DNA of 64,000 nt, taken from CBDIHH01 sp965279095 (GTDB lineage Bacteria; Pseudomonadota; Alphaproteobacteria; Caulobacterales; Caulobacteraceae). Under the pieces are notes generated by a model. That model searched no databases. It saw nothing but the letters and a program-made list of their open reading frames with translations, and was not told the origin of the DNA. Positions 39,697 through 46,894 of the stretch are shown here, piece by piece. Location: assembly GCA_965279095.1 (NCBI GenBank), contig CBDIHH010000007.1:558001-622000 (forward strand). Direction: 5' to 3'. Position 1 is the stretch's first letter; the number at the start of each line of letters is the position of its first letter. The translations under genes were made by a program, and so were the position numbers.

Positions 39697-40275
39697 ATGC
39701 GCATCGTCTCCGGCCGTTTCCGCGGCAAGGCCCTCACCGCCCCCCCGGGCGCCGGCACCCGGCCCACCGGCGACCGCGCCCGGCAGGCGGTGTTCAACAT
39801 CCTCGAGCACGCCCCCTGGTCGCCGGGCCTGCACGACGCGCGGGTGATCGACCTGTTCGCCGGCTCGGGCGCCCTGGGCCTGGAGGCCCTGTCCCGCGGC
39901 GCCGCCCAGTGCCTCTTCGTCGAGACCGACGAGGCGGCCCGCGGCGCCATCCGCCAGAACGTCGACGCCATGGGCCTGTTCGGCGTCACCCGCGTGCACC
40001 GGCGCGACGCCGGCGACCTGGGGCAGAAACCCGCCGGGGATGGCGACCCCTTCGACCTGGCCTTCGTCGATCCGCCCTATGCCAAGGGCCTGGGCGAGAA
40101 GGCCCTGGCGGGGCTCGCCGCCGGCGGCTGGCTGAAGCCCGGGGCGATCTGCGTGTTCGAGCGCGGCGCCGGCGAGGCCGAGGCCGCGATCCCTGGCTAT
40201 GAGCGGCTGGACGCCCGCACCTATGGGGCGGCGCAGGTGCTGTTCCTGCGCTACGCTCCCACCCCGGCGGCATAA
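39697..40275 (+). CDS. rsmD: 16S rRNA (guanine-966-N2)-methyltransferase
   Basis: 192 aa, family length. IVSGRFRGKAL opens it, then the SAM-binding loop VIDLFAGSGALGLEALSRG and the N6/N2-methylase motif FDLAFVDPPYAKG. It methylates G966 of 16S rRNA in the assembled 30S subunit. GGAGCTGAGG precedes the ATG. It lies between the acyltransferase and a secreted esterase on one strand with gaps of 4 and 11 bases, so the genes are probably co-transcribed. Confidence 0.93.
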   Translation: MRIVSGRFRGKALTAPPGAGTRPTGDRARQAVFNILEHAPWSPGLHDARVIDLFAGSGALGLEALSRGAAQCLFVETDEAARGAIRQNVDAMGLFGVTRVHRRDAGDLGQKPAGDGDPFDLAFVDPPYAKGLGEKALAGLAAGGWLKPGAICVFERGAGEAEAAIPGYERLDARTYGAAQVLFLRYAPTPAA

Positions 40276-40286
40276 GGAACAGGGCC

Positions 40287-41894
40287 ATGGGCAGGATATT
40301 GGCGGCGCTCTTGGCCGGCCTGGCGACCCTGATGGCGCTTCCGGCCCAGGCCGCCGCGCCAGCCGCCGATGTCGTCACCGAGGGCGGCCGGGTGGCCCTT
40401 CCCCCGGCGGGGCCGCAGGGCGTCACCGTGTTCAAGGGCCTGCCCTATGCGGCGCCGCCCCTCGGGCCGGGCCGCTGGCGACCGCCCGCGCCCGCCGCCC
40501 CCTGGCGCGGCCTGCGCGACGCCACCCGCTTCTCCGCCGACTGTCTCCAGCCCGCGTCCCAGCGCACCGGCCTGCCGGTCTCGGAGGACTGCCTCTACCT
40601 GAACATCTGGACCGGCGGGCCCGGCGGCGCCCCGCGCCCGGTGTTCGTGTGGATCCACGGCGGCGGCTCACGGGTCGGGTCGGGCGCCCAGCCCCAGTTC
40701 GACGGGACCGCCCTGGCGCGCCAGGGGGTCGTGGTGGTCACCATCAACTACCGGCTGGGCCCTATGGGCTTCCTGTCGACCCCGGGGTTGAGCGCCGAGA
40801 GCGGCTATGGCGCGTCCGGCAACTACGGATTCATGGACCAGATCGCCGCCCTGCGCTGGGTCCGGACCAACATCGCGGCCTTCGGCGGCGACCCCGCCCG
40901 GGTGACCGTCGGCGGCGAGTCCTCGGGCTCGGTGTCCACCAGCGTGCTGATGGCCTCGCCCCTGGCGAAGGGGCTGTTCCGGGGGGCGATCGGCGAGAGC
41001 GGCTCGGCCCTGCGGGTGGTGCAGCCGGGCAGCATGGGGACAACCGACCTGGCGTCCGAGGAGGCCAAGGGCGCGGCCCTCATGGCCCGGCTGGGCGCCG
41101 CCGACCTGGCGCAGCTGCGTGCAGCCCCGGCGCCGGCGATCCTCGCGGCGGCGGAGGCCCTGGGGGTCTATTTCAATCGCCCGGTGGTGGACGGCCATCT
41201 GCTGCCGGCCACGCCCTGGCGGGTCTTCGAACAGGGCCGCCAGAACGACGTGCCCCTGCTGGTGGGGTGGAACGCCGAGGAGGGCTGGGTGCGCGGCGCC
41301 GCCGCCCCGGGCCCCCTGAAGGACCGCCTCGCCGAGCTGTACGGGCCCGAGGCGGCGGCGGTGGCGGCCCACTACCCCGCCGACCCGGCCCAGGACTCGG
41401 CCGCCGCCATCGATGCGGCGGGGGACAACAACATCGCCTATCCCACCTGGAAGTGGGGCCTGGCCCAGGCGACCTTCGGCCGACGGCCGGTCTACATCTA
41501 CGAGTTCGAGCACGCCCCGCCGATCCCGGCGGATCCCGCGGCCCTGGCGGCGGGCCGCAAGGTGCTCGGCGCCTACCACGGCGCCGAGATGGTCTATGTC
41601 TTCGACACCCTGGCGTCCGAGCCCACCTGGGCGGTGTCGGAGGAGGATCGACGCATCGCCCGCCAAATGTCGACCTACTGGGCCAACTTCATCAAGACCG
41701 GCGATCCCAGCGGCCCGGGACTGCCCCCCTGGCCGCCCTACGACATCAAGGGCGAACCGCAGCGGATGCGCATCGGCCCCGAGACCGGGGCGGCGCCGGA
41801 CCGCGACTATGCGAAATTCCTCGCCATCAAGGCCGCCCACGACCGCATCGATCCCCCGGACCCGTGCCGGCCCGCCTTGCGCCCAGGCCGGTGA
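40287..41894 (+). CDS. Secreted type-B carboxylesterase
   Basis: 535 aa. The signal peptide ends near MALPAQAAAP. Carboxylesterase-B features are the oxyanion motif VWIHGGGSRVGSG, the nucleophile elbow GGESSGSVS (GESSG), EDCLYLNIWT after an N-terminal disulfide region, and the late GAYHGAEMVYVF histidine region. It hydrolyses carboxylic esters in the periplasm or outside; no natural substrate can be named. AAGGA precedes the ATG. The stop overlaps the following GTG start (GTGA). Confidence 0.9.
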   Translation: MGRILAALLAGLATLMALPAQAAAPAADVVTEGGRVALPPAGPQGVTVFKGLPYAAPPLGPGRWRPPAPAAPWRGLRDATRFSADCLQPASQRTGLPVSEDCLYLNIWTGGPGGAPRPVFVWIHGGGSRVGSGAQPQFDGTALARQGVVVVTINYRLGPMGFLSTPGLSAESGYGASGNYGFMDQIAALRWVRTNIAAFGGDPARVTVGGESSGSVSTSVLMASPLAKGLFRGAIGESGSALRVVQPGSMGTTDLASEEAKGAALMARLGAADLAQLRAAPAPAILAAAEALGVYFNRPVVDGHLLPATPWRVFEQGRQNDVPLLVGWNAEEGWVRGAAAPGPLKDRLAELYGPEAAAVAAHYPADPAQDSAAAIDAAGDNNIAYPTWKWGLAQATFGRRPVYIYEFEHAPPIPADPAALAAGRKVLGAYHGAEMVYVFDTLASEPTWAVSEEDRRIARQMSTYWANFIKTGDPSGPGLPPWPPYDIKGEPQRMRIGPETGAAPDRDYAKFLAIKAAHDRIDPPDPCRPALRPGR

Positions 41895-43099
41895 CCGCCG
41901 CGTCCGGACCCGGAAGCGCCGTCGCCCTACTGACCGCGACCCGCGGCCTGCGCGCCTTCGCTGACGGGGCCATAGCCGTGCTGCTGCCGGCCTATCTGCT
42001 GGGCCTCGGCTTCGGCCCGGCGCAGGTGGGCCTGCTGGCCACGGCGACCCTGCTGGGGTCCGCCGCCCTGACCCTGGCGGCCGGGCTGATCGCCCACCGG
42101 GTGGAGGCGCGCCGCCTGCTGATGGCCGCCTGCGGGCTGATGCTGGCCACCGGCGTCGCCTTCTCGCGCCTGCACGACTTCTGGCCGCTGATGCTGGTCG
42201 GCTTCCTCGGCACGATCAATCCGTCGGGGGGCGACGTCACCCCCTTCCTGCCCCTGGAGCAGGCCGAGCTGGCCCACGCCTCGGCGCCCCAGCAGCGGAC
42301 CGCCAACTTCGCCCGCTACGCCCTGACCGGCGCCCTGATGGCGGCCTTGGGCGCCCTCGCCCTTAGTGGGTTGGAGCCGGCGCGGGCGGCGATCGGTCTG
42401 AGTTCGGCGGCCGCGGCCCAGGGGGTGTTCCTGGCCTATGGCGCGGTCGGCGTGATCGCCCTGCTCCTCTACCGACGGCTGCCGGCCGTCGATCCCGCCG
42501 TCCGTGTCGCGCCCACGCCGCTGGGGCCATCGCGCCGGGTGGTGTTCAGCCTGGCCGCCCTGTTCAGCCTGGATTCCTTCGGCGGCGGCTTCCTGCTGCA
42601 GTCGATGATCGCCCTGTGGCTGTTCCACCGCTTCGACCTCTCGCTGGCGGCGGCGGGCCAATTCTTCTTCCTGTCGGGGCTGCTGGGGGCCGCGTCCCTG
42701 CTGGCCGCGCCGCCGCTGGCGCGGCGCTTCGGCCTGATCAACACCATGGTGTTCACCCACGTCCCGGCCAACCTGTGCGCCATCGGGGCCGCCTTCGCCC
42801 CGACCCTGCCGATCGCGCTCGGCCTGCTGCTGGTCCGCGCCGCCCTGCAGCAGATGGATGTGCCCGCCCGCACCTCCTACGTCATGGCGGTGGTGACGCC
42901 CGCCGAGCGCGCCGCGGCGGCCAGCGTCACCAACGTGCCGCGCAGCCTGGCCTCGGCCCTGAGCCCCGGCCTCGCCGGGCTGCTCCTGGCCGCGACCCCC
43001 TTCGCCTGGCCCCTGGTGATCGGCGGGAGCCTGAAGATCGCCTACGACCTGCTGCTGCTGGCGCGGTTCCGCAAGGTGACGCCGCCGGAGGAGGGATGA
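41891..43099 (+). CDS. MFS transporter
   Basis: 402 aa, about 12 hydrophobic segments. N-terminal RGLRAFADGAIAVLLPAYLLGLGFGPAQVG; a second half that opens RVVFSLAALFSLDSFGGGFL. The DUF894/enterobactin-exporter-like arrangement is weakly suggested, but no substrate motif is evident. The frame is open far upstream; GTG 41891 is chosen because it overlaps the esterase stop as GTGA and begins just ahead of TM1. Translation is thus coupled to the esterase. Convergent with mutL. Confidence 0.83.
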   Translation: MTAASGPGSAVALLTATRGLRAFADGAIAVLLPAYLLGLGFGPAQVGLLATATLLGSAALTLAAGLIAHRVEARRLLMAACGLMLATGVAFSRLHDFWPLMLVGFLGTINPSGGDVTPFLPLEQAELAHASAPQQRTANFARYALTGALMAALGALALSGLEPARAAIGLSSAAAAQGVFLAYGAVGVIALLLYRRLPAVDPAVRVAPTPLGPSRRVVFSLAALFSLDSFGGGFLLQSMIALWLFHRFDLSLAAAGQFFFLSGLLGAASLLAAPPLARRFGLINTMVFTHVPANLCAIGAAFAPTLPIALGLLLVRAALQQMDVPARTSYVMAVVTPAERAAAASVTNVPRSLASALSPGLAGLLLAATPFAWPLVIGGSLKIAYDLLLLARFRKVTPPEEG

Positions 43100-43164
43100 C
43101 CCTGGCGCCGACGCTACCGTAGTCTTGCGAGGCCAGGGAGATTGGGAAGTGCCCGCGCCGCTCC

Positions 43165-44979
43165 CTACCGCCGCCCGAACAGCCGTTCGATATCGGCCAG
43201 CTTGAGTTCCACATAGGTCGGGCGGCCGTGGTTGCACTGGCCGGAATGGGGGGTGGCCTCCATCTGGCGCAGGAGGGCGTTCATCTCGGCGGCGGAGAGG
43301 CGGCGGCCGGCGCGGACCGAGCCGTGGCAGGCCATGGTCCCGCAGACCTCGCCGAGCCGCTCCTTGAGCGCCAGGGCGGCGCCGTTCTCGGCCAGGTCGT
43401 CGGCGATGTCGCGCACCAGGCCCTGGACGTCGACCTCGCCCAGCATGGCGGGGGTCTCGCGCACCAGCACCGCGCCGGGCCCGAAGGCCTCGACGATCAG
43501 GCCGAGCTCGGCAAGCTCCTCGGCCCGGCCGGCGACGCGATCGGCCTCGGCGGGGTCTAGGGACACCACCTCGGGCAGCAGCAGGGCCTGACGGGCGACC
43601 TGGCCCGCCGCCATCTCTTGCTTCATCTGCTCATAGACCAGGCGCTCGTGGGCGGCGTGCTGATCGACCACGACGATACCGTCGCGGGTTTGGGCGACGA
43701 TATAGGTCTCGTGGATCTGGGCGCGGGCGGCGCCGAGGGGCTGGTCCACCGGATCGAACACCACCGGGCGGCCGTCGGCGGCGGGGCCGGGCGCATCCCA
43801 CTCGACCTTGGCGGAGACCTCGGCCAGGCCCGGCAGGATCGCCGCCGCCGCCCCGCCGGCGCGCGGGCTCCAGCCGCCGGATTGCCAGGCGGAGAAGCCG
43901 GGGGCGTTGCCCGACTGGAAGCCCCCCAGGGCCGCGTGGGAGACGGTGGTCGAGGCGCGATGGCCGGCGCCGGCGAGGGCGTGGCGCAGGGCGCCGATGA
44001 TCAGGCCGCGCACAGAGGCGGGGTCGCGGAAGCGCACCTCCGCCTTGGCCGGATGGACATTGACGTCCAGCTCCTTGGGATCCAGCTCGAGGTATAGGGC
44101 GGCCAGGGGGTGGCGGTCGCGGGCGAGAAAGTCGGCATAGGCCGCGCGCAGGGCGCCGGTGAGCAGCCGGTCGCGCACCGGGCGGCCGTTGATGAACAGA
44201 TACTGGTGGGCGGCGTTGCCCCGCGAGAAGGTCGGCAGGCCGGCGTAGCCCGATAGCCGCACCCCCTCGCGCTCGGAGTCGATCAAGAGGGCGTTGTCGT
44301 GGAAATCCCGCCCGAGGATGGCGCACAACCGGGCCAGCCGGCCCTCATCCCCCGGGTGCTCGGCGGCCAGGCGAAGGGTCTTCTTGCCATCCAGGTCGAG
44401 GGCGAACGCCACGGCCTCATTGGCCATGGCCTGGCGCTTGATCTCCTCGGCGATGGCCAGGCTCTCCGACCGCTCCGACTTCATGAACTTCAGCCGCGCC
44501 GGGGTGGCGAAGAACAGGTCGCGCACCTCCACCCGGGCCCCGTGCGGGCCGGGGAAGGCGGCGGGTTCCGTGGCCCCCATCGCGCCGCCGTCCACACGCA
44601 GGGCGAAGGCGTCGTCCGCGCCGCGGGCGCGCGAGGCGATGTGCAGCCGCGCCACCGAGCCGATCGACGGCAGGGCCTCGCCGCGGAAACCCAGGGTGGA
44701 GATGTGCAGCAGGTCCCAGTCGCCGGCGGCGTCGGGCTGCAGCTTGGAGGTCGCGTGGCGCTCCACCGCCAGGGGCAGCTCGTGCCGCGCCAGCCCGGCG
44801 CCGTCGTCGGCCACCAGGATGCGCGACAGGCCGCCGTTGTCGGCCTGCACCTCAATGCGCGCGGCGCCGGCGTCCAGGGCGTTCTCCACCAGTTCCTTGA
44901 CCGCGCTGGCCGGCCGCTCGACCACCTCGCCGGCGGCGATGCGGTTGACGGTCTGCGGCGGGAGGCGGCGGATGGGCAT
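43165..44979 (-). CDS. mutL: DNA mismatch repair protein MutL
   Basis: 604 aa. GHKL ATPase motifs: ELVENALDAGA, DDGAG, and the lid TLGFRGEALPSIGSVA. It has the transducer domain and a C-terminal dimer domain with the endonuclease motif DQHAAHERLVYE and ACHGSVRAGRRLS. QCNHGRPTYVEL ends the protein, with Asn where most endonuclease MutLs have Pro. The intact DQHA(x)2E(x)4E implies a nicking MutL that works without MutH, as expected in Alphaproteobacteria. ATG 44979 marks the family N-terminus (PIRRLPPQTVNRIAAGEVV); the open frame continues upstream. Divergent from a small lipoprotein gene. Confidence 0.96.
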   Translation of the reverse strand: MPIRRLPPQTVNRIAAGEVVERPASAVKELVENALDAGAARIEVQADNGGLSRILVADDGAGLARHELPLAVERHATSKLQPDAAGDWDLLHISTLGFRGEALPSIGSVARLHIASRARGADDAFALRVDGGAMGATEPAAFPGPHGARVEVRDLFFATPARLKFMKSERSESLAIAEEIKRQAMANEAVAFALDLDGKKTLRLAAEHPGDEGRLARLCAILGRDFHDNALLIDSEREGVRLSGYAGLPTFSRGNAAHQYLFINGRPVRDRLLTGALRAAYADFLARDRHPLAALYLELDPKELDVNVHPAKAEVRFRDPASVRGLIIGALRHALAGAGHRASTTVSHAALGGFQSGNAPGFSAWQSGGWSPRAGGAAAAILPGLAEVSAKVEWDAPGPAADGRPVVFDPVDQPLGAARAQIHETYIVAQTRDGIVVVDQHAAHERLVYEQMKQEMAAGQVARQALLLPEVVSLDPAEADRVAGRAEELAELGLIVEAFGPGAVLVRETPAMLGEVDVQGLVRDIADDLAENGAALALKERLGEVCGTMACHGSVRAGRRLSAAEMNALLRQMEATPHSGQCNHGRPTYVELKLADIERLFGRR

Positions 44980-45069
44980 GGGGCGAGGGGGGCCTTGAGT
45001 CGGAGGGCCAAGGATAGCAGAGGCGGGCGCGCCCTGGGCAGGAGGATGACGGCCCGCTATCGTCGGCGC

Positions 45070-45348
45070 ATGCGCCGCTTCTCCGCCCTGCTGTTGTTGG
45101 TCGCCGCCCTGGGGGGCTGCGCCCTGGATGACGATCCGGCCGTGACCGCCGCCATGCGGGAAGACCGCCGGTGCCGCGGCCTCGGGGCTGTGCCGCAGAC
45201 CCAGCTGTATCTGGACTGCCGCCGGGCGCTGTTCATCGATCGCGACGCCGCGTTCCAGGCGAAGCTGAGGGCCGAGCAGGAGGCCCGGGCGGCGAAGGCG
45301 GCCAAGCGGGCGGAAAAAGCGGCGGCGAAGGCGGCGGCCAAACCCTGA
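45070..45348 (+). CDS. Small lipoprotein with Ala/Lys-rich tail
   Basis: 92 aa. The lipobox in SALLLLVAALGGC places the lipidated cysteine at residue 17 and an acidic DDDP follows, which does not favour inner-membrane exclusion rules with certainty. Two further cysteines (RRCRGLG, YLDCRRALF) may form a disulfide. The last ~35 residues are a charged helix rich in Ala, Lys and Glu (KLRAEQEARAAKAAKRAEK). An upstream ATG at 45046 abuts a GGAGG too closely for good initiation. Function unknown. Divergent from mutL. Confidence 0.7.
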   Translation: MRRFSALLLLVAALGGCALDDDPAVTAAMREDRRCRGLGAVPQTQLYLDCRRALFIDRDAAFQAKLRAEQEARAAKAAKRAEKAAAKAAAKP

Positions 45349-45390
45349 CCGCAGCGGCAGGGGGAAGCCCTCTAAAACCACCAAAATGCC

Positions 45391-45514
45391 GTCATCCTGG
45401 AGAGCCGCGAAGCGGACTCATCCAGGACCCAGCAGCCCTACGCTCAAAGCGCCGAACGGTAAGGTCTTCGCTGCTGGGTCCTGGGTTCGCGCAAGAGCGC
45501 GCCCCAGGATGACG
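45391..45514. repeat. Palindromic intergenic repeat, copy 5 (short left arm)
   Basis: GTCATCCTGGAGAGCCGCGA opens it and CCAGGACCCAGCAG follows, but the left arm then differs (CCCTACGCTCAAAGCG). The right arm AAGGTCTTCGCTGCTGGGTC is intact, so the inner stem is partly broken. It ends TTCGCGCAAGAGCGCGCC and CCAGGATGACG. It lies between the small lipoprotein and the convergent DUF3035 gene. Confidence 0.85.
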
Positions 45515-45588
45515 TCCCTTTTTGAGAGGTCGCGGCCATATGGTCCGCTGACCTCTTCCCAGCTAATGGAGCGGGAAGCGGTCTGGCC

Positions 45589-46158
45589 CTACAGCCCCGG
45601 CAGCTTGATGCGGCTGCTGTTGGCTTCGCGCTGGATGACCACCGGCTGGGAGCCGGTCAGGGACTTCAGCCGGGCTTCCTCGACGGCGGGGTCGATGGGG
45701 GCGGCGGTGTCGGCGCCGGCGGCCTTGGCGGTGGTGGCGCCCTTCGGCGTCGCCTGGCCGCGGCGCCAGAACATCACCTTGTCGGCGAAGCCGCGGTCCT
45801 TGTGGGCCACGTCGCCGAACTCGTCGTCGACCACATAGCGGATCAGGGGGTCGGCGTTGTCGGCGCCGGCGCGGGACGCCAGGGCCTTCTCGGCGCTGGA
45901 GCGGGCCTCGCCGGAGCGGGCGCCGAGCAGGGCCTCGCGGGCGGCGCTTTCCGGCTGCAGCTCCTGGGGACGGGGCTCGCCGGGGGCCGGCGGACGCAGG
46001 GCGAAGTCGGGGGGCACCACCAGGGGCGCCTTGGAGACCACCCGGAACTCGTCCGGGGTGACCTTGGACATGCCGAGCGCCTTGGAGGCGCTGGAACATC
46101 CGGCGAGGCCGAGGGCCCCGACCAGGAGCGTGGCGGCTGCTACACGATGAAAGCCCAT
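45589..46158 (-). CDS. DUF3035 lipoprotein, BamF-like
   Basis: 189 aa. Lipoprotein signal LLVGALGLAGC (lipidated Cys 21). The conserved core VTPDEFRVVSKAPLVVPPDF then LRPPAPGEPRP is the DUF3035 motif, related to the N-terminal motif of BamC and used to define BamF in Caulobacter. A Gln/Ala-rich region and a helix follow. It is likely an accessory lipoprotein of the outer-membrane beta-barrel assembly machine. ATG 46158 has GGAGAG upstream. It lies just downstream of lspA, whose product would process its signal peptide. Confidence 0.82.
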   Translation of the reverse strand: MGFHRVAAATLLVGALGLAGCSSASKALGMSKVTPDEFRVVSKAPLVVPPDFALRPPAPGEPRPQELQPESAAREALLGARSGEARSSAEKALASRAGADNADPLIRYVVDDEFGDVAHKDRGFADKVMFWRRGQATPKGATTAKAAGADTAAPIDPAVEEARLKSLTGSQPVVIQREANSSRIKLPGL

Positions 46159-46256
46159 GGACGCTTGCTCTCCGAAAGACCGCCCCCGGCCTTTTCTTGC
46201 TGGCGCACTGGATACCGCATTACCGGGGGGCGCGGCAATGTCCGTCCGCGACGCAG

Positions 46257-46769
46257 TCAGGCGCGCTTGGGGGTGAGCAGGCTTTCGGCGATCAGCAGGA
46301 CCACCCCGACGGTGATGGCGCTGTCGGCGACGTTGAACACCCAGGGGAAATGCAGGCCCTTGAAGTCGAGGAAGTCGACCACCGCCCCGAAGCGGACCCG
46401 GTCGATGAAATTGCCGACGGCGCCGCCGATGACCAGGCCCAAGGCCAGGGCCAGCAGCGGCCGGTCGGCCCGGCGCGCCCACAGGGCCAGGCACACGGCG
46501 ACCACCAGCTGGAAGCCCGCCAGGCCCCACCGCATCAGGTCGGCGTCGGCCCGCAACAGGCCGAAGCTGACCCCGGGGTTCCAGACCATGGTCAGGTGGA
46601 AGAAGGGCAGCACCTCCACCGAGCCCAGTTGCGGCAGATTCAGGCCGTTCAGGATCCAGGCCTTGGACAGCTGGTCCAGGGAGACGATCCCCAGGGCCAG
46701 CACGAAGGCGAGCAGGCCCAGGCGGGTGACAAGGGGGTGCGGCTGGGCTTGCGCTTGGATGTCTGACAA
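46257..46769 (-). CDS. lspA: Lipoprotein signal peptidase (signal peptidase II)
   Basis: 170 aa, four membrane helices. Conserved blocks: SLDQLSKAWIL, MVWNPGVSFGLL (NxGxxFG), GAVGNFIDRVRFGAVVDFLDF and FNVADSAI, carrying the catalytic aspartate pair. It cleaves prolipoproteins after lipidation. It is located between ileS and a DUF3035 lipoprotein on the same strand; ileS-lspA adjacency is a common bacterial arrangement. A strong palindrome lies in the 125-bp gap from ileS. Confidence 0.95.
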   Translation of the reverse strand: MSDIQAQAQPHPLVTRLGLLAFVLALGIVSLDQLSKAWILNGLNLPQLGSVEVLPFFHLTMVWNPGVSFGLLRADADLMRWGLAGFQLVVAVCLALWARRADRPLLALALGLVIGGAVGNFIDRVRFGAVVDFLDFKGLHFPWVFNVADSAITVGVVLLIAESLLTPKRA

Positions 46770-46793
46770 GGGTCCGCGTCCTAGTTGATCCGC

Positions 46794-46882
46794 TCATCCC
46801 CGCGAAAGCGGGGACCCAGGTTCTTTTATCCCCGGGGGCGAAGAAAACAGAAAAACCTGGGTCCCCGCTTTCGCGGGGATGA
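46794..46882. repeat. Palindromic repeat, copy 6: perfect 29-bp arms between ileS and lspA
   Basis: Left arm 46794-46822 (TCATCCCCGCGAAAGCGGGG then ACCCAGGTT) and right arm 46854-46882 are exact reverse complements, separated by 31 bases. Each arm contains its own hairpin (CCCCGC-GAAA-GCGGGG). It shares the TCATCC...GGACCCAG frame with the other copies but has a wholly different interior. Confidence 0.92.
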
Positions 46883-46894
46883 CCGGGTATTGAA

